Under the pieces are notes generated by a model. It was not told the DNA's origin. It was given only the letters and a program-made list of their open reading frames with translations, and ran no database searches. Position numbers and translations under genes: made by a program. Below, piece after piece: positions 33,066 through 39,884 of a stretch of DNA of 62,403 nucleotides (positions are counted from its first letter, which is position 1; the number at the start of each line of letters is the position of its first letter). Source of the stretch: Ruminococcus sp. Its GTDB lineage: Bacteria > Bacillota > Clostridia > Lachnospirales > Lachnospiraceae. The stretch is from positions 1-62,403 of the forward strand of contig JAMPIB010000013.1 of the NCBI GenBank assembly GCA_023663085.1, given 5' to 3'.

Positions 33066-33901
33066 ACAGGTTACTCGGTGCGAATCTGGCCAGAATGATA
33101 AAGAGCAGGATATTCTGGGTGTTGGAAATCTTTATGTTCGGCTATGGCGTATTTGCCTATGCTTCTATGGCAGTCAATATCAAAAACGGACTGCATGCAG
33201 TCGGAGGGTATCTGCCGTATTTCTTTAATGAGATGCTGGCTATGGGCGGTGTGACGGCGCTCTTTACAGTTTTTTTCCTCGGTACGGAGTACAGTGATGG
33301 CGTAATCAGGAATAAGATTTCTGTCGGACACAGGCGGATAGATATTTATCTGGCTAATGTTATCACCTGTTATATAGCGGCCGTTATTGAATTTGCAACC
33401 TACACATTAACCGCAATAGTCATTGGAGGTCTTCTGATAGGAAGAGAATCGTTTGACGGCTTTAATCAGATGCCCCAGCGTATTGGATGCTGTCTGGTTA
33501 TTTTATTGGCCTATGCAGTAATCTTTTCCCTGCTTAGCATGTTAGACAGCAGCAAAGCGCGGGTAACGGCAGTCAGTCTCGTACTGGTGCTCGTCTTCGT
33601 GATCCTGGTCACGCAGATATACGGCGACCTTGCAGAGCCGGAATTAACAGACAGAATGGTAATGTCTCCAGAGAGCGGAGAACTGGAACTGGAAGAGAAT
33701 ATCCCCAATTCACGCTATATCAGCGGTACGAAGAGAGTAGTTTATGAATGGATAGATTCCTTTCTGCCCGCGGATCAGGTGATGTATGTGATGGAGTGGG
33801 AGACGGAAATGACATGGAAGGCGCCGCTATGTATGCTGGGAGAGAGTGTAGTGTTAATATGTCTTGGGATATATGTTTTTGGGCGCAAGGATATCAAATA
33901 G
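33062..33901 (+). CDS. ABC-2 type permease subunit of the exporter
   Basis: The 279-residue membrane protein has six hydrophobic segments, with a long extracytoplasmic loop between the fifth and sixth (about residues 185-250, acidic, with Pro-Glu-Leu-Thr-Asp). This is the layout of ABC-2 permeases that work with BcrA-type ATPases. Overlap by ATGA with the ATPase gene indicates equal expression. Substrate is unknown; similar modules remove antimicrobial peptides. A 55-base A-rich spacer with repeated AAAAT units lies between it and the kinase gene. Confidence 0.85.
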   Translation: MNRLLGANLARMIKSRIFWVLEIFMFGYGVFAYASMAVNIKNGLHAVGGYLPYFFNEMLAMGGVTALFTVFFLGTEYSDGVIRNKISVGHRRIDIYLANVITCYIAAVIEFATYTLTAIVIGGLLIGRESFDGFNQMPQRIGCCLVILLAYAVIFSLLSMLDSSKARVTAVSLVLVLVFVILVTQIYGDLAEPELTDRMVMSPESGELELEENIPNSRYISGTKRVVYEWIDSFLPADQVMYVMEWETEMTWKAPLCMLGESVVLICLGIYVFGRKDIK

Positions 33902-33956
33902 AATAAAAAATAAAACGAAATGAAATAAAATAAAATGTAATAAGAAAGGTTCGGAT

Positions 33957-34886
33957 ATGAATGCCTGGTCATGGGGATTTATCATAATCTGCATTTTGAC
34001 GGTTGCAGTACTGGCCGGAAAAGTGTATTATATGAAAAAAGCGGCTAGAGAGATCAGAGAAGGATTTGCCGAAAAACTGGCGACAGAGACGAATACGTTA
34101 CTTTCCCTGTCCGGGCATGATAAAGATATGCGCAGGCTGGCGGATACGCTGAATGTGGAACTTCGCAGACTGCGCGGGCAGAGGCACCGCTACTGTCAGG
34201 GTGATCTGGAAGTAAAAGAAGCCATCGCCAATATTTCACATGACCTCAGAACGCCTCTGACGGCAATCTGCGGTTATGTGGAATTGCTGAGAGATCTGCT
34301 GGAGCGGATGGCGGAATATACGCCGGCGGCGGAGATAGAGACCGGCGGACGTTATCTTGCCATCATCGAGAACCGCACAGAGGTATTGAAAAAACTTACG
34401 GAAGAATTGTTCCGTTATTCTATCGTTGTTTCTACTGTCTGGGACGATACGCTGGAAGATGTGGTACTGAATCATGTATTGGAAGAATGTCTTTCCGCAC
34501 ATTATCAGATGTTGAAGGATAATAGCATAACACCGGTTATAGATATGCCGGAAAACGAGGTTAAATGCAGATTAAATAAGTCTGCAACCCTGCGTATTCT
34601 GGAGAATATTGTCGGTAATGCCGTGAAATACAGCGACGGTGATCTGAAGATCCTGTTATCGGAAAACGGTGAAATGTTTTTTTCAAATCATGCGTCCGGG
34701 CTGGATGAGGTGTCGGCTGCCAGATTGTTCGACCGCTTTTATACGGTGGACACGGGAGAAAAGTCTACGGGGCTCGGCCTTTCTATCGCCAGAGCGCTTA
34801 CGGAACGGATGGGCGGGCAGATCACGGCGCGGTATCATGAGGGTATGCTGGATATCCGGCTGGTATTCAAGGAGACGATAAAATGA
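33957..34886 (+). CDS. Sensor histidine kinase of the exporter module
   Basis: The 309-residue protein has a single N-terminal membrane segment (residues 7-25) and no large sensor domain. The HisKA phosphoacceptor is in Asn-Ile-Ser-His-Asp-Leu-Arg-Thr-Pro with His at about 94. The ATPase domain has an N box (Asn-Ile-Val-Gly-Asn-Ala-Val-Lys) near 220 and the G box Thr-Gly-Leu-Gly-Leu-Ser near 268. Absence of a sensor domain suggests that it detects stress through the membrane or the exporter. The response regulator lies upstream of the exporter genes. It overlaps the next gene by four bases. Confidence 0.9.
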   Translation: MNAWSWGFIIICILTVAVLAGKVYYMKKAAREIREGFAEKLATETNTLLSLSGHDKDMRRLADTLNVELRRLRGQRHRYCQGDLEVKEAIANISHDLRTPLTAICGYVELLRDLLERMAEYTPAAEIETGGRYLAIIENRTEVLKKLTEELFRYSIVVSTVWDDTLEDVVLNHVLEECLSAHYQMLKDNSITPVIDMPENEVKCRLNKSATLRILENIVGNAVKYSDGDLKILLSENGEMFFSNHASGLDEVSAARLFDRFYTVDTGEKSTGLGLSIARALTERMGGQITARYHEGMLDIRLVFKETIK

Positions 34887-35458
34887 GTTACTATTTAGTG
34901 GATTATGAAAATGTGAAAAGAGACGGTTTAAATGGGATCAACGAGCTGTCTGCGGAGGATACGGTCTGTATTTTTTACAGTGAAAATGCGGATACCATAA
35001 CATTTGATATGCACCGTAAGATCAACGAATCGCAGGCAAAGATAGTATTTCAGGAAGTAGAGGTCGGCACCAAGAACGCGCTGGATTTTCAACTGGCGAC
35101 TTATTTAGGATATCTGGTCGCTGCGGATAAAAAGCAGGAATACTACATTGTGACCAAAGACAATGGATTTAACATCCTCTGCACCTACTGGAGCAAACAG
35201 GGGATTACAATAACAATGGTTATGGATCTGTCGGGCAGGAATATCAAAAAGGAGCAGGCGGAGCTGGCGGCGGAAGTCGGCAAATTGATAGAGGATGCCG
35301 ATATCGCGGCGACCGTCACCAAATGTATCCTGCAATACAAGACCAAACAGGGTATCAATAACGCCCTGATGAAACAGTATCCGAGCAAGGATAATAAGCA
35401 GGCCAGTGAAATTTATAATGCCATCAAGCCGCTTCTGGTGAATAAAAAGGGAAGATAA
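34883..35458 (+). CDS. PIN-like / NYN-type nuclease domain protein
   Basis: The 191-residue protein begins Tyr-Leu-Val-Asp-Tyr-Glu-Asn-Val, the hallmark N-terminal acidic motif of PIN-like (NYN) domains. It has a second acidic position in Ala-Leu-Asp-Phe-Gln-Leu-Ala-Thr and a third in Thr-Lys-Asp-Asn-Gly-Phe. These residues would bind a metal for RNA cleavage. The C-terminal 60 residues are helical and lysine-rich. Its ATG overlaps the histidine-kinase stop, so it is transcribed with the exporter module. The RNA target is unknown. Confidence 0.78.
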   Translation: MSYYLVDYENVKRDGLNGINELSAEDTVCIFYSENADTITFDMHRKINESQAKIVFQEVEVGTKNALDFQLATYLGYLVAADKKQEYYIVTKDNGFNILCTYWSKQGITITMVMDLSGRNIKKEQAELAAEVGKLIEDADIAATVTKCILQYKTKQGINNALMKQYPSKDNKQASEIYNAIKPLLVNKKGR

Positions 35459-35483
35459 TAAAGAAAATAATAAGGAAAATAAA

Positions 35484-36614
35484 GTGCAGACAAAAGAAAA
35501 AGATTATAATATGACTTTGGGAGTCCTTTCGGGACTGGCGATCATCATGATCGTGGCGGGACATGCGGGATGCGACGTTTTGACAATAGGCGGCCTGTTT
35601 CCCTATTATTCCTTCCATGTACCGCTGTTTATGTTTATCTCCGGCTATTTTTATCGGGAAGAAAATGCGGAAAGACCGCTTGCGTATTGTGTGAAGAAGA
35701 TACGCAGGCTTTTAGTACCATATTTTATCTGGAATGTGATATACGGGATCATTGCGTGGATACTGCGCCTTGCCGGGTTTACAATGGGAGAGGGCATCAG
35801 TATCCGCACGCTTTTCATAGAACCTTTCATCAGCGGATATCAGTTTATCTATAATTATGCGGCCTGGTTTGTGCCGACGTTATTTCTGATAGAGATGATG
35901 AACCTGTTGATGCGGCTTATTTTAAAAAAGCTGCATCTATGTTATGAGTGGCTGATCCTGGCGGGAACGCTGGCCGTGGGCATGGTTGTCGTATGGCTGG
36001 CGGTCGGAGGGCATGTCTGGGGATTTTATAAAATGCCGGGCAGGATTCTATTTTTGTATCCCTGCTTTCAGATGGGACAGTTTTATCATAAAAAGCTGGA
36101 GCGGCACGATACGCTTGGGAATCTGCCTTATTTTGCCATTGTGTTCACGCTACAGCTTCTTTTGACGCTTGGCTGTAACGGGCTGGCTTACAGCAGCGTC
36201 TGGTGTACGGGATTTGCCAACGGGCCGCTTATCCCCTATGTGACAGCCGTGTCAGGAATTGCTTTCTGGCTGCGGATAGCAAAGATCATAACACCGTTAT
36301 GCAGCAGGAATAATTACATATGTTATTTATGTAAAAATACCTATGCCGTGATGACGCATCATGTGCTGGCTTTTATGGGAGTGAAGGCGGTCATTGCGTG
36401 TCTGGCGGCGTATACAACGTGGTGTGCGGATTTTGACAGGGGGCAGTATCTGAGCAATATTGACTATTATTATCTGGTAAAAGGGATGGAGCAGTTTAAA
36501 TTCGTGTATCTGGCCGCGGGGGTGGTACTGCCGCTTGTTCTGCAGTATGGGATAGAGCGCGGGCGGAGGAGTCTGGAGCGGAGTATAGAGCATCTAAGAG
36601 GGAATGGAAGGTAA
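35484..36614 (+). CDS. Acyltransferase family 3 membrane protein
   Basis: This 376-residue protein has about ten membrane segments. The family signature is His near residue 28 in Val-Ala-Gly-His-Ala-Gly, and Val-Pro-Leu-Phe-Met-Phe-Ile-Ser-Gly-Tyr-Phe-Tyr-Arg follows at about residue 46-58. Such enzymes transfer acyl groups to extracellular sugars, for example O-acetylation of wall polymers. The start is GTG at 35484 with AAGGAAAA upstream. A glycosyltransferase lies two genes on, consistent with glycan modification, though the target cannot be seen. Confidence 0.85.
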   Translation: MQTKEKDYNMTLGVLSGLAIIMIVAGHAGCDVLTIGGLFPYYSFHVPLFMFISGYFYREENAERPLAYCVKKIRRLLVPYFIWNVIYGIIAWILRLAGFTMGEGISIRTLFIEPFISGYQFIYNYAAWFVPTLFLIEMMNLLMRLILKKLHLCYEWLILAGTLAVGMVVVWLAVGGHVWGFYKMPGRILFLYPCFQMGQFYHKKLERHDTLGNLPYFAIVFTLQLLLTLGCNGLAYSSVWCTGFANGPLIPYVTAVSGIAFWLRIAKIITPLCSRNNYICYLCKNTYAVMTHHVLAFMGVKAVIACLAAYTTWCADFDRGQYLSNIDYYYLVKGMEQFKFVYLAAGVVLPLVLQYGIERGRRSLERSIEHLRGNGR

Positions 36615-36620
36615 AATTTC

Positions 36621-36971
36621 ATGCAGGAAAAAACACTATTGATCGCAGTCACATTTCTTTTTATCATCGTCATGGCGCTGGTCTGCGCAATGCTCCATAT
36701 CATCCGATATCGTATGGCCAGGCTCTATAACTGGAACGGCAGACGCTACAGTTATCTGGGTTATGTGCCAATCCGCCGGGAGAACGGGGACTTCGCTTTA
36801 TATATCGGCGGACATATGGTGGACTTGTCGCGGACGACGCGCTATCGCATCTGTCCGGGCCGGAGGTTTTGTAAAAAGAACCGTTACCGGAATCTTTTTG
36901 TCTATGCGGATGGAAACAGGGAGCATGTGGTAATTGACAGGGAAGAAATGAAAACAGAGATTCCCTTTTAG
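36621..36971 (+). CDS. Small single-pass membrane protein of unknown function
   Basis: The 116-residue protein has one N-terminal membrane segment (about residues 6-28) followed by a basic, aromatic-rich cytoplasmic or external domain. This domain has Tyr-Asn-Trp-Asn-Gly-Arg-Arg-Tyr and a short beta-rich pattern containing Tyr-Ile-Gly-Gly-His-Met-Val-Asp-Leu. It starts six bases after the acyltransferase stop, so the two are probably co-transcribed. I do not recognise the domain. Confidence 0.65.
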   Translation: MQEKTLLIAVTFLFIIVMALVCAMLHIIRYRMARLYNWNGRRYSYLGYVPIRRENGDFALYIGGHMVDLSRTTRYRICPGRRFCKKNRYRNLFVYADGNREHVVIDREEMKTEIPF

Positions 36972-37024
36972 GGAAAGATTTGGTATACTAAGACGGACGG
37001 CGTAAGGCCGTAACAGGAGAGAGC

Positions 37025-38041
37025 ATGATTACGATAAGTCTTTGTATGATCGTGAAAAATGAAGAGCGGCTGCTTGCCAGATGTCTGGAGAGCGTAGCGG
37101 ATATCATGGATGAAATTATCATTGTGGATACCGGTTCGACGGATAAGACGAAGGAGATCGCGGCGCGCTATACGGATAAAATTTATGATTTCGAGTGGAT
37201 ACAGGATTTTGCCGCGGCGAGGAATTTCGCTTTTTCCAAGGCAAATATGGAATATATCTATTCTGCGGATGCCGATGAGGTGCTGGATGAGGAGAACAGG
37301 CAGGCTTTTCTTGCCCTAAAGGAGACGCTTCTTCCGGAGGTGGATATCGTACAGATGTATTACGCCAATCAGCTTCAATTCGGCACAATTTATAATTATG
37401 ATAAAGAACTGCGTCCGAAGTTGTTTAAGAGACTGCGGACTTTTGTATGGGAAGAGCCGATCCATGAGCAGGTTATTCTGGAACCGGTAATTTATGACAG
37501 TGATGTCGCTATTTTGCATATGCCGGAAAATAATCATAAGGACAGAGATCTGGCTTCTTTTGCGCGCATGACGGCTTCGGGAAAGCGGCTTTCTAAGCGC
37601 CTGCATAATATATATGCCAAAGAACTGTTTGTTTCCGGGGAGGATAAGGATTTTCTGGAGGCGGGCGCCTTCTTTGAAGAATCCTGCCAGGATGTGGAGC
37701 GTTCCATGGATGAGTTGAAAGAGGCGGCCTGTGTAGCGGCCAGAGCGGCGCGGATCAGACAGGATATGGAGAAGTTTTTAAAATATACGTTGAAAGTAGT
37801 GGCCTGCGATGGCTGTGCGGAGATCTGCTGTGAACTGGGGGAGTATTTTCTGGCGCGCGGCGATCTGGACGAAGCAATCGTGTGGTTTTATAATGCCGCG
37901 TATGAAACGGAGTGTATCCTTAATATACATAGTAGTGGGGATATTCCGCTTAAGAGGCTGGCGGAGTGCTACAGGCTGGCCGGTCATGAGAAAGAGGCCG
38001 GAGAGTATGAGAAACTTGCCACAGAGTGGCAGGCACAGTAG
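37025..38041 (+). CDS. Glycosyltransferase family 2 with C-terminal TPR-like helices
   Basis: The 338-residue protein opens with Ile-Ser-Leu-Cys-Met-Ile-Val-Lys-Asn-Glu-Glu, then Val-Asp-Thr-Gly-Ser-Thr-Asp and the catalytic Asp-Ala-Asp-Glu near residue 84, all standard for GT2 enzymes using nucleotide sugars. From about 200 the sequence is helical with TPR-like periodicity (Leu-Gly-Glu-Tyr-Phe-Leu-Ala-Arg-Gly-Asp-Leu-Asp-Glu-Ala). GT2-TPR fusions are often cytoplasmic and modify proteins or surface glycans. AGGAGA precedes ATG. Confidence 0.87.
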   Translation: MITISLCMIVKNEERLLARCLESVADIMDEIIIVDTGSTDKTKEIAARYTDKIYDFEWIQDFAAARNFAFSKANMEYIYSADADEVLDEENRQAFLALKETLLPEVDIVQMYYANQLQFGTIYNYDKELRPKLFKRLRTFVWEEPIHEQVILEPVIYDSDVAILHMPENNHKDRDLASFARMTASGKRLSKRLHNIYAKELFVSGEDKDFLEAGAFFEESCQDVERSMDELKEAACVAARAARIRQDMEKFLKYTLKVVACDGCAEICCELGEYFLARGDLDEAIVWFYNAAYETECILNIHSSGDIPLKRLAECYRLAGHEKEAGEYEKLATEWQAQ

Positions 38042-38131
38042 CGTGGAAAGAGCAAAAACGATAAAGGCCGGCTGAAAGTCGAAGCGGACGAAACATAAAG
38101 ACGTATCAGGAAAGGAAAACACAGACTGATT

Positions 38132-39196
38132 ATGATGAAATGGGAAGATAACGTGAGAAAAGTAGTGCCTTATACGCCCGGCGAGCAGCCGCAGAAAAAG
38201 GGCATTATCAAATTAAATACCAATGAATGTCCGTATCCGCCATCGCCGCTGGTGGAAAAAAAGATGAAGGAGATGGATTCTCAGGATCTGCGGCTATACC
38301 CGGAGTTTCCAGAAAGGTCGCGGCTGATGGAAGAACTTGCCGCTTATTATAACGTCTCGAAAGAACAGATTTTTGTCGGCGTCGGTTCGGATGATGTGTT
38401 ATCGATGGCCTTTTTGACTTTTTTTAAGTCTTCTAAACCCATCCTGTTCCCGGATATCACGTATTCTTTTTATGACGTATGGGCAGAGGTTTACGGGATT
38501 CCTTATCAGACGATACCGCTGGATGAAGATTTTGCCATACGCACGGAGGACTATCTGCAGGATACGGCTTGCGGCGGCATTATTTTTCCCAATCCGAACG
38601 CGCCGACGGGAGTATTAATGGACGCGGCGGAAATTGAGAAGATCGTGGCCGGGAACAGGGACGTCGTGGTCATTGTAGATGAGGCTTATATTGATTTTGG
38701 CGGCGTGAGCGTACTGCCTCTGATACAGCGGTATGATAATCTTCTGGTAGTCCGCACATTTTCCAAATCAAGAGCGATGGCCGGTATGCGTATCGGCTTT
38801 GCGTTAGGAAACGAGAAACTGATCGCTTATTTAAACAGTGTAAAATACTCTGTCAATTCTTATACGATGAACCGTACAGCCCTGGAACTTGGAGCAGAAG
38901 CGGTAAAGGATGATGTATATTTTAAAGATATATGCGGCAAGATCATAGCGACGAGAAAAAGAACGGAAGAGGAACTACATAAACTTGGCTTTATTTTCCC
39001 GAAGCCGTATGGTAATTTTGTCTTTGCGGCACATGAGAAAATAAAAGCAGGTGTTATTTTTGAGGCATTGAAGGAACGCGGCATTTATGTCCGGCATTGG
39101 GATAAGGAGCGGATTGAGAACTATCTGCGGATCACAATTGGCACGGATGCGGAGATGGATGCCTTATTTGCGGCACTTGGAGAAATATTAAATTAA
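38132..39196 (+). CDS. hisC: Histidinol-phosphate aminotransferase-type PLP enzyme
   Basis: The 354-residue protein is a class I/II fold aminotransferase of the HisC group. It has Leu-Asn-Thr-Asn-Glu-Cys-Pro-Tyr-Pro-Pro near residue 30, Pro-Asn-Pro-Asn-Ala-Pro-Thr-Gly near 151, Asp-Glu-Ala-Tyr-Ile-Asp-Phe near 180, and the PLP lysine in Thr-Phe-Ser-Lys-Ser near 212, followed by Ala-Gly-Met-Arg-Ile-Gly. HisC makes histidinol phosphate from imidazole acetol phosphate. It is not next to other his genes, so a broader role with aromatic amino acids is possible. The ribosome binding site (AGGAAAGG) is rather far from ATG; the second Met is equally possible. Confidence 0.85.
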   Translation: MMKWEDNVRKVVPYTPGEQPQKKGIIKLNTNECPYPPSPLVEKKMKEMDSQDLRLYPEFPERSRLMEELAAYYNVSKEQIFVGVGSDDVLSMAFLTFFKSSKPILFPDITYSFYDVWAEVYGIPYQTIPLDEDFAIRTEDYLQDTACGGIIFPNPNAPTGVLMDAAEIEKIVAGNRDVVVIVDEAYIDFGGVSVLPLIQRYDNLLVVRTFSKSRAMAGMRIGFALGNEKLIAYLNSVKYSVNSYTMNRTALELGAEAVKDDVYFKDICGKIIATRKRTEEELHKLGFIFPKPYGNFVFAAHEKIKAGVIFEALKERGIYVRHWDKERIENYLRITIGTDAEMDALFAALGEILN

Positions 39197-39304
39197 GATT
39201 AATTATAGTAAAAAATGATTAAATAGGTAAATAAAACAAAAATGAAACAAAAATGAAAGATGCTGTGAAACGGGACAGCGTTTGGAAAGAATGGAGGATT
39301 CATA

Positions 39305-39805
39305 ATGGATAGTCTGGCAATGTGGTTTGCGAATACATTGGGGAAATATGTTGCCAAAGAGGTTGTTATTTTTATTATTTCCATGATACCTGTTTTGGAA
39401 CTGCGCGGCGGTCTGCTGGTGGCCTTTTTGATAGATGTGCCGATCACCACGGCCATACCGCTTTGTATTATCGGGAATATCATTCCCATTCCCTTTATCT
39501 TGCTGTTTATTAAACAGATTTTTAAGTGGTTGAAAAAAATTAAATTTTTTAGGAAGTTTATTGAAAAACTGGAAAACAGGGCCATGAACAAGAGCGATTC
39601 CATTAAGAAATACGAATTTGTGGGTCTGATGCTGTTTGTCGGTATTCCCCTTCCGGGAACGGGCGCCTGGACAGGGTCGCTGATCGCGGCGCTTTTGGAA
39701 ATTGATTTTAAAAAGGCGATCATAGCGGAATTACTGGGCATTATAATAGCAACTGTTATTATGTCGGTCGGTTCTTATGGACTGCTTGGAGTGCTGCTTT
39801 CATAA
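39305..39805 (+). CDS. Small multi-drug export family protein (COG2426)
   Basis: The 166-residue membrane protein has about four segments and the family motifs Pro-Val-Leu-Glu-Leu-Arg-Gly-Gly near residue 30, Gly-Asn-Ile-Ile-Pro-Ile-Pro-Phe near 57, and Gly-Ile-Pro-Leu-Pro-Gly-Thr-Gly-Ala-Trp-Thr-Gly near 118. The family is named small multi-drug export but its substrate is not established. GGAGG is eight bases before ATG. The 108-base gap upstream is A-rich with a short hairpin (GCTGT/ACAGC). Confidence 0.88.
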   Translation: MDSLAMWFANTLGKYVAKEVVIFIISMIPVLELRGGLLVAFLIDVPITTAIPLCIIGNIIPIPFILLFIKQIFKWLKKIKFFRKFIEKLENRAMNKSDSIKKYEFVGLMLFVGIPLPGTGAWTGSLIAALLEIDFKKAIIAELLGIIIATVIMSVGSYGLLGVLLS

Positions 39806-39884
39806 TGCGTAAGAGCCGGGGCGCGGCCAAAGTTTATGGTCTGCGGATATCAGAGGAGGCATAGTTATCAAAAAGAAAAGGTTT

